Positions 1 to 10,336 of a DNA stretch of 64,000 nt are shown piece after piece (within the stretch, counting starts at the first letter, position 1; each line of letters begins with the position of its first letter). The notes under the pieces are model-generated. The model made no database searches. It saw only the letters and a program-made list of their open reading frames with translations, and was not told the DNA's origin. The translations under genes were made by a program, and so were the position numbers. Source of the stretch: Saussurea involucrata (lineage: Eukaryota > Streptophyta > Magnoliopsida > Asterales > Asteraceae); NCBI GenBank assembly GCA_033807775.1, contig CM066321.1:43996850-44060849 (forward strand). Direction: 5' to 3'.

Positions 1-1557
1 GCTTCTAGTCTTAAAACCCGGTTGGGATTTGATTGTTGTTTTGCTATCGGTTGTAATGGCCACAGTGGTGGTATTTGTGTTTATTGGAATGAAAAATGTC
101 GACTTTCTCTTTTGTCTTACTCGCAAAATCACATTGACTTGAATATTGGTGATGATGTTAATGCACCTTGGAGGATCACCGGGTTCTATGGATATCCCGA
201 ACGAAACCGACGTAGAGATTCTTGGAATCTTCTACGTTCTCTAGCGGACCTTTCCAACCGTCCTTGGGTGGTCATTGGTGATTTTAACGACCTCATTTCC
301 CAACACAAAAAAAGAGGCCTCATCGAACACACGGAATGGTGCATTCAAGGTTTTCGTGACACCCTTTCGGATTGTAATCTAATGGATCTTCCCATGCATG
401 GTTTCCCCTTCACTTGGTGTCGTCACAAAGGCAAGCCTAATGAGATATCTGAACGTCTCGACCGGGCGGTCGGAAACCATCAATGGCTAAATCTATTTCC
501 AGATTTTCGTGTCAATAATCTCGTTGCTCCTATTTCGGATCACTCTCCGATTAGCCTTCATACTCAGGTTTGTTACTATACCCTCCCTTTTAAATTGTTC
601 CGATTTGAAAATAAATGGTTACAGGAAATTGATTTCGACCGGATCTTTTTAAACGCTTGGAACGGGCATGGTGATATCGATTTCCTCGCAAAACTTTCTA
701 AGACGGCGAAGGTCTTGAATAAGTGGGGAAGGAATCTAAACGCTTCTTTCAAGATTGAAATCAAAGAAGCTTATGCCAAGTTAGACGCCCTTCGGCACTC
801 GAGGGACCAAAGCGCTTCAGCGGCTTTTGAAAAAGAAAGAACCAGGATCTTAACCACCCTTCTCAAAGAAGAGGACCATTGGCGCCAAAGAGCCAAAGCT
901 CATTGGCTTAAGGAAGGGGACCGAAATACAAAATTTTTTCACGCATTCGCAAATGGGCGTAGAAAAACGAATCGTATTCTCAATCTAAAAAATGATCATG
1001 GCGTGTGGATTAACGATCACTTAGAAATGTGCAGCCTTGTCTCCGATCACTTCAATCGTACCTTTTCGATGAGCACCGGTAACCCGGAAAGAATTACTAA
1101 TCTTGTCAAGAAGAAACTCTCGGCCAACGACTTATCTTATCTTGACGTCCCTTTTCTTAAGGATGATTTTAAGCGCGCTCTCTTCCAAATGCACCCGGAT
1201 AAATCCCCGGGTCCGGACGGTTTCAATCCTCGATTCTTCCAAAAGAAATGGGATATCCTTGGTGATGAGATTTTCAAAGCCGGAATCTCTTGGCTTAATA
1301 ATGGATCATTACCGACGGGCATCAAGGGCACAATCATCACTCTCATTCCTAAGTGTGAGACTCCTTCGTCTCTCAAAGATTATAGACCCATCGCTCTATG
1401 CAATGTCATTATGAAAATTATAACCAAGGTCTCGGCTAATCGGATCAAACCGCTACTCCCTTCTCTCATCTCGACCAACCAAACGGATTTTGTTAAAGAT
1501 CGCTTGATCACGGACAACATCAAAGTTGCTTTTGAAATGATTCATTCCATGCACTGA
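1..1557 (+). pseudogene. LINE ORF2 part 1: endonuclease C-terminal half and start of reverse transcriptase
   Basis: The frame is open from the window edge to a TGA at 1555-1557. The endonuclease part includes GDFNDLI (about residues 87-93) and the catalytic-type motif ISDHSPI (about residues 172-178) of the EEP nuclease family. A linker rich in charged residues follows, then the reverse-transcriptase entry with DKSPGPDGFNPRFFQ and the IALCNVIMKI and NQTDFVKDRLI motifs. In related elements this box usually reads NQSAFVKGR, so two positions look mutated. The frame continues past the TGA into the next fragment, so the stop is a nonsense mutation and not the protein end. The intact protein would nick target DNA and copy the element RNA. 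Confidence 0.9.
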
Positions 1558-1572
1558 AATACTCGCAAGAAA

Positions 1573-1920
1573 ATGGGAGACGTGGTTCTCAAAATCGACA
1601 TTAGTAAGGCCTATGACCGTTTAAATTGGAATTTCTTGCGACGAATGCTTATGGGCTTGGGTTTCTCCTCCCGATGGGTTAACATGATTATGATGTGTGT
1701 CGAATCCGTTAAATATTTTGTGAAGTTCAATAACGACTTGGTCGGGCCCATCCATCCGAAAAGAGGCATTCGCCAAGGAGACCCGCTCTCCCCTTACCTT
1801 TTCATCATATGCATGGAAGGTCTCTCGACCCTCTTGAACCACGAGGAGTTGGGTGGTCGCATCCATGGAAGTAAAGTGGCTAAGGGAGCTCCCTCGATAA
1901 CTCACCTTTTTTGCCGATGA
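1573..1920 (+). pseudogene. LINE ORF2 part 2: reverse-transcriptase palm
   Basis: This fragment is in the same frame as part 1, resuming after the TGA. It has the motif A region KIDISKAYDRLNW with its catalytic aspartate and the motif B region GIRQGDPLSPYLF. The next expected motif, FADD (motif C), is encoded at about 1911-1922 in another frame: the DNA reads HLFC-stop in this frame but FFADD one base over. A one-base indel in the T run near 1905-1911 therefore splits the catalytic centre. Identification as L1-type reverse transcriptase is secure. The gene copy cannot make active enzyme. Confidence 0.92.
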
Positions 1921-2677
1921 CGCTTTCTTTTTTTGCAGGGCTACGATTGATGAAACCCGTCACCTCAAAACTATTCTCACGACTTACGAAGAAACGTCGG
2001 GTCAAGCCATAAATTACTCCAAATCGGGTATCATGGGTAGTAGCAATTTGGCCCCCGACTTAATGCATGGTTTCTCCCAAATTCTTGGGATCCATAATCC
2101 CATAAACACGGGGCGTTACTTGGGTCTTCCTTCCTTAGTGGGTCGCTCGAAGAAATTCATCTTTCGTCATATCCGTGATAAACTTTGGGCCAAACTTCAA
2201 AAATGGAGCAAAAAACCCATCTCTTCCGCCGGTAAATCCACTCTTATTAAAGCGGTTGCCCAAGCCATCCCGGTCTACTACATGAACGTTTTTCTCATTC
2301 CGAGTTCTATCACCCAAAGTCTCGAAAAAATGATCAACTCCTTTTGGTGGGGTCGAAAAAACGATGGGCTTCGCAATATTAATTGGCTTTCTTGGGAGAA
2401 GCTTTGCATTCCTCTAAAGTTTGGTGGTCTCGGCTTCCGAGACTTTATCGCTTTCAACCTTGCAATGCTCGGAAAACAAGGTTGGAGACTCATCTCTAAT
2501 CCGTCTTCCCTTGCTAGTCGTATCCTTAAAGCTAAATATTACCCACGTGGAGACTTTTTGTCGGCTCATTTGGGAAACTCACCAAGCTTTATTTGGAGGA
2601 GCATTTGGCACTCCCAACTTGTTCTCCAAGCGGGTCTCCGATGGAAAATTGGAGATGGGCATTCAATCAATGTGTAG
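1921..2677 (+). pseudogene. LINE ORF2 part 3: thumb and connection region after the frameshift
   Basis: After the motif C frameshift the frame shows YLGLPSLVGRSKK, SSAGKSTLIKAVAQAIPVY and NSFWWGRKND, then WEKLCIPLKFGGLGFRD. These are hallmarks of the region between reverse transcriptase and the zf-RVT domain in plant LINEs. The frame ends at TAG 2675-2677, at a site where the family normally has tryptophan in a V-W-x-D-P-W context; the downstream bases still encode NDPWI in frame. That makes the stop a probable TGG to TAG change. Confidence 0.9.
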
Positions 2678-4009
2678 AACGACCCTTGGATTCGCGACGA
2701 TAACCGCTTTACGATTGAAACGACAATTGACCATTCGCGATCCAACATGACCGTAAACGAATTATTAGACCCGTCTTCTAGCAATTGGAACATGGACCTC
2801 CTACGACAAATTTTCTCTCAAATGGATTGTTCTCGGATTCTTCAACTCCCCCCACCTTCCGATACTCGGGTTGACAAGCTCATTTGGCATTGGTCCATCG
2901 ACGGAATTTATTCCGTCAAGTCTAGCTATCGCGTTATCATGGAAAAAATTGCTACGACCACACATCTTTTCGTGACGGGAGATTGGATGAAACTTTGGAA
3001 CGCTAACATCCCGGACAAAGTAAAATTCTTTGCTTGGCGGGCACTTAGAAACACGTTACCGACCCGTTGTGCGCTACAATCAAGAGGAACCCGGATCTCT
3101 CCTATTTGTCCTATTTGCAATTGCAATGAGGAAAATGTTTGGCACGCCGTCATCGGTTACCCCACGGTTCGACCCATTTGGTTTGAAGCGGGTCTCTTAA
3201 ACGATATCGATGAATTATCTTTGACGTCTAACTCCTTTCATGAGTTATTCTTCAATTTCATCAAGACCCATCCCGGCCAATCGAAGGATTTTTTCATCAT
3301 GATTTTATGGAGTACTTGGTACCGTCGGAATGACGTTCTTTGTAACAACGGTGCTCGTGACCCTTCCCCGGTTGTTAGGCGCGCCACCCATACCTTGGCT
3401 AATTGGGTCACGTCCAAAAATATCTCAATGCAAGCCATGACCTCTCTCGAGACCCCCTATTCGACCGCTTGGCACCCCCCTAGACTAGGCTTTATAAAAT
3501 GTAATGTGGATGCCGCAATTTTTGAGTCCAACTCTAAAGCGGGGCTTGGCGCCGTCCTCCGCGACAACAATGGCTCTTTCGTTTCGGCAAAAGCCTCCCC
3601 TCTTAATTGTTTTCCCACAGTTAGAGAATGTGAGGCGATGGCCATCCGGGATGCTCTCCTTTGGATTTCCAATCGCCAAGATCCCAAAGTCATCATCGAA
3701 TCGGACGCTAAAGTGGTTGTAGACGCCATCTATGACACTTACACCGACAACTCGGAATTCGGAGATATCATCAAAGACATTAGACTCATTCTCAACTCCT
3801 AGGAGCACATCTCCGTCCATGCGATAAATCGTCATGCCAACGAAACGGCTCATATTACGGCTAGGCACGCTTGTAACTTAGATTCTAGTGTTACTATTGA
3901 TAGCATGCCCTCTTTTCTTGAATCTTGTATTAACAATGTTTGTAACAACCATTTTATCAATGATATGAATGTGGCTCGTTCGGGTGATGGCATTGCCGAA
4001 GCCCGATAG
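2678..4009 (+). pseudogene. LINE ORF2 part 4: zf-RVT and RNase H domains
   Basis: In the same frame as part 3. A zf-RVT region comes first: FFAWRALRNTLPTR, then CPICN with cysteines and a downstream H-A. The RNase H domain follows, with FIKCNVDAA (first catalytic Asp), GLGAVLRDNNGSF, ECEAMAIRDALLW (Glu) and IESDAKVVVDAI (Asp). A TAG at 3800-3802 interrupts it before the last helix; the frame resumes with HAINRHANETAHI, the usual R-x-A-N-x-x-A-H segment, and ends at TAG 4007-4009. RNase H would remove the RNA template during second-strand synthesis. Confidence 0.9.
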
Positions 4010-4069
4010 CGTCCCATTTCTTTGTTTTCAAAAAAAAAAAGTATGAGTTTGCCCCTACTTTTCTATATG

Positions 4070-4077
4070 TATATAAA
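4070..4077 (+). promoter_or_regulatory. TATA box of the calmodulin gene
   Basis: TATATAAA lies 98 bp upstream of the calmodulin ATG, a normal plant spacing that puts transcription start near 4100-4110. The LINE poly(A) tail ends at 4040, so only 29 bp of original promoter remains between the tail and the TATA box. Upstream elements of the ancestral promoter must lie beyond the LINE, at least 4 kb away, or be replaced by LINE sequence. Confidence 0.7.
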
Positions 4078-4167
4078 CGCAGTCCCTGAGCGTGTTGTAA
4101 GTTGTAACACCACCCTACGATCCACCATTTTTTTTTTCCTTTTCCCTTGTTGCTGTGTTGAGAAATA

Positions 4168-5248
4168 ATGGCGGATCAGCTTACCGATGATCAGATCTCC
4201 GAATTCAAGGAGGCTTTCAGCCTATTCGATAAGGATGGAGATGGTCAGCTTTCTTTCTCTCTTCCCTTCCGATCCATCTCTTTCGTTTCTGTCCAAATTT
4301 TGTTGCGTTTTCTTCTTCATCTCTTCTGATCTCTTTATTTACGTATATGTGTGGTATGAGTGAATGTGTTTCACCCGAGCAAAACGGTTCATGAGTCATA
4401 AGATTGTACGTAATCATCTCTTCATACCAGATCTGTGTTCTGATTTTCGATTTTGAACCCTTAGTTGACTTTTTAGATTGTCTGTATAAGTAAACGCAAT
4501 TGTGAGAGTTACGGATTATTCTCGTACTTGAACAGTATCGTTACCTTTCTGTAATTCGATTCTTTCTATTAGTTGTGGTTAGATTTCAATCAAGTTGTTT
4601 AGCTGTAGTTTGAGTTCAATTTATTATTTCTCGTTTCTGCAATATTTTTGTGATAGGGCAGGAGATAAAAGCATTGCATTGCAGGTTATGATTTTCTGTA
4701 CATGATGTGCTTAGATCTGAACTAAATCAAATAATTGATGTTCCTGCAGTTTTACCAAACAAAACCAATAGTTGCTTTTCTGCTTCTAGTTTCCTTTGTT
4801 ATAGTCATCGTTGTTTGTTAAATTCTTACTGTCAACAGTTCTGTTTTAGTGATAATTTTTGCCCACTGGTGCAGGTTGTATCACAACTAAGGAGCTTGGA
4901 ACCGTTATGAGATCTCTAGGACAGAACCCAACAGAAGCTGAACTTCAAGACATGATCAATGAGGTTGATGCTGATGGAAATGGGACTATTGATTTCCCTG
5001 AGTTCCTGAATCTGATGGCTCGAAAGATGAAGGACACTGACTCTGAAGAGGAGCTTAAGGAGGCTTTCCGAGTGTTTGACAAGGATCAAAATGGCTTCAT
5101 TTCTGCTGCCGAGCTTCGCCATGTTATGACAAATCTTGGTGAGAAGTTGACAGATGAGGAAGTTGATGAGATGATCCGCGAGGCTGATGTGGATGGCGAT
5201 GGCCAGATCAACTATGAGGAATTTGTGAAGGTCATGATGGCCAAATGA
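4168..5248 (+). CDS. CaM: Calmodulin, 149 aa, two exons (4168-4243 and 4875-5248)
   Basis: Exon 1 encodes residues 1-25 plus the first base of the Gly26 codon; exon 2 completes it, ending at TGA 5246-5248. The joined length is 149 aa, exactly the family size. Four EF-hand loops are complete: residues 21-32, 57-68, 94-105 and 130-141, each starting with Asp and ending with Glu. The plant-type Cys27 is in loop 1. Lys116 lies in LGEKLTDEE, the methylated lysine site of the family. The intron position in the Gly26 codon is the conserved one of plant calmodulin genes. The product is the cytosolic and nuclear Ca2+ sensor that binds amphipathic helices of kinases, channels and transcription factors. 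No lesion is seen, so I call it a functional gene. It is the only complete host gene in the window. Confidence 0.98.
4244..4874 (+). other. Calmodulin intron 1 (631 bp)
   Basis: Donor GT at 4244-4245 and acceptor AG at 4873-4874 (context GTGCAG). The intron is AT- and T-rich with pyrimidine-rich runs before the acceptor. Splicing here gives a perfect calmodulin reading frame. Small open frames inside it on both strands have no similarity I recognise. Confidence 0.93.
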
Positions 5249-5630
5249 GAACCTCCAACACTAAATCCATCCATTTCTAAAAAAGAGGTAAAAACAAGAA
5301 AACCAATTTCAGTAGAGGTTGTTAATTGGGGGCTTTAAGTTTGGTTGGTATGATTCAGTTCGTATCCGTACGATTTGTTGGGTGCTTTTGGTTTCCATTT
5401 ATTTGTAGTCCAACTCTCATCATTCTTCTCTTGTTTGCTCTGTATCTTATTTGTTAGTTCCCTCTTACTTACATGCCATTTTTCTTCTCTTTTGTAACTG
5501 CTTATAAACCTAGAACAGTTTGGATTGTTGAGTGTTTCTTATGTGTCATGGTTTTTTTAAATCCTTCTGACACTAGTCCTATATACATGATACTGCCATT
5601 TGAAATTCAAGTCCTATTAAGATAGTAAAT
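5249..5630 (+). other. Calmodulin 3'UTR and immediate downstream DNA
   Basis: T-rich DNA following the stop codon, with TTTGTA- and TTGTTT-like runs typical of plant 3'UTR and polyadenylation regions up to about 5560. No canonical AATAAA is seen, which is normal in plants. The exact cleavage site cannot be placed. Confidence 0.5.
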
Positions 5631-5679
5631 TGAAAATGAAGTCAAGGGAATATGGTGACACCACAACTTAGGGGTTGCT

Positions 5680-5775
5680 TAAAATGAAGATCAAGGTTGA
5701 TGAAGGTATGTAAAAGTTCGTGAAGGTGACTGAAAGTGAAGATTAAGGTCGATGAAGGGAGTTAAAAGTTTGTGT
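5680..5775. repeat. Imperfect direct repeat, about 43 bp, two copies
   Basis: The block beginning AAAATGAAGATCAAGGT at 5680 recurs, diverged, from 5733 (AAAGTGAAGATTAAGGT). Both include a GATGAAGG core and end in AAAAGTT(C/T)GTG. It has no coding potential and sits between the calmodulin 3' flank and the first inverted-repeat element. Confidence 0.6.
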
Positions 5776-5809
5776 TTTTAGTCAACGATCAATTGAAGGT
5801 CCATGGTTA

Positions 5810-6466
5810 GGTTCAAATGAGAAATGCCAAGTGTGTGAGAAATAGAGAAGTAATCTTAGTCATTCATACGGTCATGATCGGATTTGACTGGTCAAAATTG
5901 CGGTTTTGACCGGTCAAGAATTGTTGTTTTGACCGGTCAAAAGTTGCAACTATTCCAAAAATAGAATGACAGTGTTGTAACTTTTACAAATAAGTTGGAC
6001 TGTGTGATTCACATATGAACTATAAGTTTGTATGTGAACCGGTGTAATTCATATATGAACTTTTTTTAACCATTCACATGAATTTTGTGATTTATATATG
6101 AACTAATTAACTAATTCACATATGAATCTTGTGATTCATATATGAACTAATTAACTAATTCACATATGAAATAATTAATAGTAGGTTCATATGTGTATCA
6201 GTTGAACTAATTAACTCATTCTCATATGAACTAATTAACTCATTCTCATATGAACGTATAGTTCATATGTGAAACACACATATTCACATATGAACTCGTC
6301 CCGTGTATTTGTAAAAGTTACGAAACTACCCCTCTATATTTTGTAGACCACGCGAGAAATTATCCTGTGGTTCACGATCAAAGCCGCAAATGTTGACTAG
6401 ATGAAGGGTTAGGATCATTTCTCTATTTCTCCATTTCTCATACACTTAGCATTTCTCATTTGAACC
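5810..6466. mobile_element. Inverted-repeat (MITE-like) element A, 657 bp
   Basis: The left end starts GGTTCAAATGAGAAATGC and the right end is its near-perfect reverse complement (GCATTTCTCATTTGAACC, ending 6466). The match continues for about 45 bp with a few differences. The centre (5990-6300) is full of short palindromic words such as TTCATATGTGAA and ACATATGAAC, so the transcript could fold heavily. It has no ORF, so it is non-autonomous. The 3' side runs into CCCTATATATA and then a (TA)n tract. I could not assign a superfamily. Confidence 0.7.
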
Positions 6467-6486
6467 TCTCCCTATATATATACCAC

Positions 6487-6487
<1 letters not shown>

Positions 6488-6534
<47 letters not shown>
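6488..6534. repeat. (AT)n microsatellite with CACCCC/GGGGTG flanks
   Basis: About 23 AT units bounded by CACCCC on the left and GGGGTG on the right, making a perfect palindrome. It separates two unrelated inverted-repeat elements, a pattern repeated along this region. Confidence 0.95.
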
Positions 6535-6536
<2 letters not shown>

Positions 6537-6835
6537 GTGATATTTTTTACAAACCACCTCATTGTTAGAAACTATAGAATCACCTTAATCACCATCCATT
6601 AATTTGATCAAGGGTCTACATTAATCCAGTGGCAATTATGGTAATAAATGGTCATTGATGATTTAATTTCAAAACAAACACCCCTATACAAGGGTATATT
6701 GGTCAAACAACTTTCATTTCTCATTCACCCCATAAATCACGGCCCTTTCTCTTTCTTCTCTACCAAACCTCCTTTCTCTCTCTTCTCTACCAAACCTCCT
6801 TTCTATCTCTCTTCACGGCAGCATCCTTTCGATCA

Positions 6836-7203
6836 AATCCACCGCCGCCGCCGCCGGAAACAGGCACCACCACCGCCGCCGCTGTCCACCACAGGCACCA
6901 CCACGAACGACTAGATTCAGCACCACCACCATCGCCGCTGTCCGCCACAGTCACCACCACCACCGCCGCTGTCCACCACAGTCACCACCACCACTGTCGC
7001 TGTCCACCACAGTCACCACCACCGTCGCTGTCCACCACAGGCACCACCACCAACGACTAGATTCAGCAGCACCACCGCCGCCGCTGTCCGCACAGTCACC
7101 AGCACCACCGCCGTTGTCCGCCACATTCACCACCACCACCGCCGCTGTCCACCACAGTCACCACCACCACCGCCGCTCTCCACCACATGCACCACCACCA
7201 CCG
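6836..7203 (+). repeat. GC-rich tandem array of CCACCACCGCCGCTGT-type units
   Basis: Roughly a dozen imperfect units of about 25-35 bp built from CACCACCACCGCCGCTGT and CCACCACAGTCA, with two larger units that include CGACTAGATTCAGCA (about 6906 and 7057). GC content is far above the AT-rich surroundings. It reads as Pro/His/Thr-rich or Gly/Val/Trp-rich peptide in different frames, with no sign of selection for one frame. Confidence 0.8.
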
Positions 7204-7205
7204 CT

Positions 7206-7512
7206 AGATTCATGATTTTTGTGTTCATGAAGATTCATGATTCAAGATTTCTGGGTTGAAAAGATTTTTGTGTTCATGATTTTTGTGTTCATGAAGATTC
7301 ATGATTCAAGATTTCTGGGTTCATGATTCAAGATTTCTGGGTTGAAAAGATTACATGGATTCATTTTCTTTTTTTGGGTTTCATGGATTCATGATTCTGG
7401 GTTGAAAGATTTTCTTTTTCTAGGTTTTGTCTTCATGATTCAAGATTTCTGAGTTTTGTCTTCATGATTTCTAGGTTGAAAGATCATGATTTATGGGTTT
7501 TGTCTTCATGAT
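7206..7512. repeat. Short interspersed direct repeats (ATTCATGATTCAAGATTTC)
   Basis: The words TTCATGATTCAAGATTTCTG, GGGTTGAAAAGATT and TTTGTGTTCATGA recur four to six times in changing order. This looks like a minisatellite grown by slippage inside element B. Confidence 0.7.
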
Positions 7513-7846
7513 GCTAAACAAAAATATATACTGATTATAAATCGAATTAGTAGAAGATAATGGTAAATCAATTTGTGATCATGGAATATATAGATTAGTT
7601 TAATGATATTTGAATTTGAGATAATGAATAAACAATGGTGGACGTAATCCCATAAATTTGGGTTAGTTGCTATAATTATGATTTAATCATTAATAATTAA
7701 ATAAAATTTTCAATTACGTAATTACCTTTTAGCCCTTATAGCTTATAATAAATTAAAAGATTAAAAAACTGAAATTAATAAATTTGATTGGTTATAAAGT
7801 GGTTTCTATAGTTTCTAAGAATTGGGTGGTTTGCAAAAGAAACCTC

Positions 7847-7848
<2 letters not shown>

Positions 7849-7940
<92 letters not shown>
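7849..7940. repeat. Compound microsatellite (AT)26(AG)20
   Basis: Uninterrupted AT from 7849 to 7900, then uninterrupted AG to 7940. The Tyr-Ile and Arg-Glu repeat peptides in this stretch are artefacts of translating it. Confidence 0.97.
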
Positions 7941-7942
<2 letters not shown>

Positions 7943-8046
7943 ACAAGTGCATACCATTCAGATGAAGGGCAAGAAGGGCTACCAGGGTGTTCTTCAGTTT
8001 TCCCTTTTTTTAGGTTTCCCGTGAACGTGACCCTATATATATATAT

Positions 8047-9752
8047 GACGGTAATCAAATGAGAACCAAAAAAAGATTGTGAACCGTGAAAACGGATCTA
8101 AACCGTTTATTGCTTTTAATTTATGGATATTAAACACAATGGCAATTTTGAAATAATTTACAACTTGATTTATTATGTATTAAAATTAAAACCGGAAGGG
8201 TATTACTGGGCTGTTAAATCCAATAAACAGAGCTTCAATTCATCGTTGACCCCTTCTTCATCATCCTCACTTCAATTCATCGTTGGAGTTTGATTTTCCC
8301 TTCGTCTTCAACCTCAAGCTTTCCTTCTCATCTTCACAAGAACTACATGTTGTACTCCAGGCCTCCAGCACACACACAAAACCATCAAATCTAGCGTCGT
8401 TTTTGCTTATAAGTAGTCAATTGAAGAACTCCCATCTTCGATTAGGGTTTTTTCTAACCCTTTTTTCCCAAATTCACTGTTTTTTTGGCAATCCGATCGA
8501 CCCCCTTGATGACGACGGTTATACCCTCTGCATCGAAAGAATATACCACCAACATCGACATCGATGTGACCCCTGGATGTCAACCGTGAGCCATCAAATC
8601 CTCCATCGTTGTTGTTCCCCTCACTGTTTGAATCGGCTTACCAAAATAATCATCGGATAGAGGTGTGTTTAGCCGCCACCGATTGCTAATAACAATATTA
8701 CAAATGGCTCCACTCTCGCCGGATTGACGTCTGATTTGCGTTATGCATCTCCACAAAAGTGTTGTCACCGTATGATTCGATTTCTAATTCGATTTCACTT
8801 GATGCTTCTTGTTTTTGACCGATCTTTAGGGTTTATCAAAGAATATTTTCTCTATTTGATGCATCTCGTCATTTATGGTGTCTTACAAGTTATTTTGTTT
8901 TAACCAAAATTACACGATTTGTGTTTATTTGGGGGATTTGTGGTAAATTGAATCAAGTTGATGAAGCTTAAATTTCGATTTTTTCTAGTTTCAAGAGAAA
9001 GCATCTCAACATATAGACATTGGTTTTGTTTTCTATATGGAACTTTTTAAATGATTTGTACCGATGATTTCAAAATCTGCAAATCAGTCGTGGATTTTCT
9101 CGACAAGTTTGCTTGGGTTGATTCTGCTTGAAGAATGCTTCTAACAGAGTAATGAAGAAATATCAAGAAACATGTCGATCAGTTTCAACAATATATCAAG
9201 AAACATGTCGTCGCCGACGACTTTTCAGTATATTGGGAGGGTGGAGCCATCAAGATCAACGAATCGTAATATGTTAGTCGATCAATTTCAACAATTATCA
9301 TTAGGGTTTCTGATTTTGTTCATTTTGAGAAACAGAGGTATTTTATTTCCTAAAATTGTGTTTGATGCATGGGATGAAATAACATATAGAAGAAAACTAT
9401 GTTGGTTTCATGGGGGAAAATAACACGTAGTGTGGTTTGACGTGGTGAAATAACATGCAGTGTTTGGTTTCATGTGGTGAAATAACATGTAGTGTTTGAT
9501 TTCATGTGATGAAATAATATATTGTGTTTGGTTTCATGTGGTGAAATATCATATTTATGAAAAATCAGTTTTCATTTAATGAGGTGAAATAATATGTGTT
9601 TCATATGCTGAATCTCAGTTACAAAAATGACGATTATGCCATTTTCATATGGTGAAACAACTTGTAATTAAAGCCATAGGATCAAAACCAAATTACGGCT
9701 ACGATCGGTTCTCACGATTCTTAATCTGTTTTTGGTTCTCACATGATTTAAC

Positions 9753-9755
<3 letters not shown>
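8047..9755. mobile_element. Inverted-repeat element D, about 1.7 kb, bounded by (TA)n
   Basis: The left end (from 8048, with AATGAGAACCAAAAAAAGATT) matches the reverse complement of the right end (to 9755, with AATCTGTTTTTGGTTCTCA) for about 60 bp. Both sides abut (TA)n tracts (8034-8046 and 9756-9809). The interior contains ORF-like stretches (8283-8660, 9172-9423) with no domain I recognise, and a run of GGTGAAATAACAT repeats at about 9425-9560. No transposase is visible, so it is probably non-autonomous. Confidence 0.65.
9425..9560. repeat. Minisatellite with GTGGTGAAATAACATG core
   Basis: Four to five imperfect units of about 37 bp (TGTTTGGTTTCATGTGGTGAAATAACATGTAG type) in tandem inside element D. 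Confidence 0.7.

Positions 9756-9809
<54 letters not shown>
9756..9809. repeat. (AT)n microsatellite
   Basis: About 26 uninterrupted AT units between elements D and E, preceded by AACCCC. Confidence 0.95.
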
Positions 9810-9810
<1 letters not shown>

Positions 9811-10310
9811 GAATGATCGTGTGAGAAGAAGGGTTAAGGGTAAGAAGAATTCTGGACCCTTAATCACTTTTAATCTCATACTCACCCATGAATTGTGCTT
9901 CTCACGGAAATTGATCTGGTGCATCTCATCTCCTTGCATTCAAGGGTGGAGTACATCCAAAAATGAACGTGAGAAGCGTGAGAATTGGTTATCAACCGTT
10001 GGATGGAAAATGGATGCACATTAGGATGAGATGCACTGAGATAAAATGCACCGAGATGCATCGGGTCAATTCCCTTCTAAGCCTTAATTAATGGGATGGT
10101 AGGTTAACGTGAGAAGTATGAGAAATGGTCTGAACCGTTGGTCACTTTTAATCAAATGCCTTCCCATGAATTGCGACTTAGAAGGGAATTGATCTGGTGT
10201 ATCAGTGCATCTTATCTCGGTGTATCTCTTCTTAATGTTCGTTCATTTCTCATCCAATGGTTGATAACCAATTCTCACGTTAACTTTAACTTCTCACTGA
10301 ACCCAACCCT
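9810..10310. mobile_element. Inverted-repeat element E, about 500 bp, between (TA)n tracts
   Basis: Arms at 9967-10005 (ACGTGAGAAG then GAATTGGTTATCAACCGTTGG) and 10250-10283 (CCAATGGTTGATAACCAATT then CTCACGT) are inverted copies. Inside are direct and inverted copies of a GATGCA(C/T)..GAGATGCA block and of the AATTGATCTGGTG(C/T)AT block (about 9908 and 10190). The whole unit could form a long hairpin RNA. No coding potential. Confidence 0.62.
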
Positions 10311-10336
10311 ATATATATATATATAGAGAGAGAGAG
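10311..10336. repeat. Short (AT)n(AG)n microsatellite
   Basis: Fifteen bases of AT followed by about twelve of AG, directly after AACCCT. It is followed by GGTTCAAATGA, the same sequence that starts element A at 5810, so another member of that element type may start at 10336; I did not find its right end. Confidence 0.85.

Larger units (their letters stand above)
1..4040 (+). mobile_element. L1-type LINE (non-LTR retrotransposon), 5' end outside the window, degenerate
   Basis: A plus-strand non-LTR retrotransposon enters at the window edge. In order it shows the C-terminal part of an APE-like endonuclease, a reverse transcriptase, a zf-RVT-like connection region and an RNase H domain, then a short 3'UTR and an A11 tail at 4030-4040. 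This order is that of plant L1 elements with a C-terminal RNase H. At least four lesions break ORF2: TGA at 1555-1557, a frameshift near 1905-1920 at the catalytic box, TAG at 2675-2677 and TAG at 3800-3802. The target duplication cannot be tested because the 5' end is not in the window. The tail lies just upstream of the calmodulin promoter. Confidence 0.93.
6534..7848. mobile_element. Inverted-repeat element B, about 1.3 kb, bounded by (TA)n
   Basis: The left end (6534-6590, with ACAAACCACC and GTTAGAAACTATAGAA) matches the reverse complement of the right end (7795-7848, with TTCTATAGTTTCTAAGAA and GGTGGTTTGC) over about 50 bp. Both ends abut (TA)n tracts. The interior holds a GC-rich CCACC array and a run of GATTCATGATTCAAGA-type repeats. 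It encodes no transposase. The 88-codon open frame at 6648-6914 is repetitive and does not look like a gene. From 7510 to 7795 it is AT-rich with nothing recognisable. Confidence 0.68.

Noticed and set aside
4707..4910. 67-codon open frame overlapping the calmodulin intron and exon 2
   Set aside because: Most of it lies in the intron and it is out of the calmodulin frame; splicing at 4243/4875 gives the exact family protein.
7775..8062. Open frames with YIYIY and RERERE repeats on both strands
   Set aside because: They are translations of the (AT)n(AG)n microsatellite.
8283..8660. 125-codon open frame inside element D
   Set aside because: No domain, no start context, composition like random AT-rich DNA, and it sits inside an inverted-repeat element.
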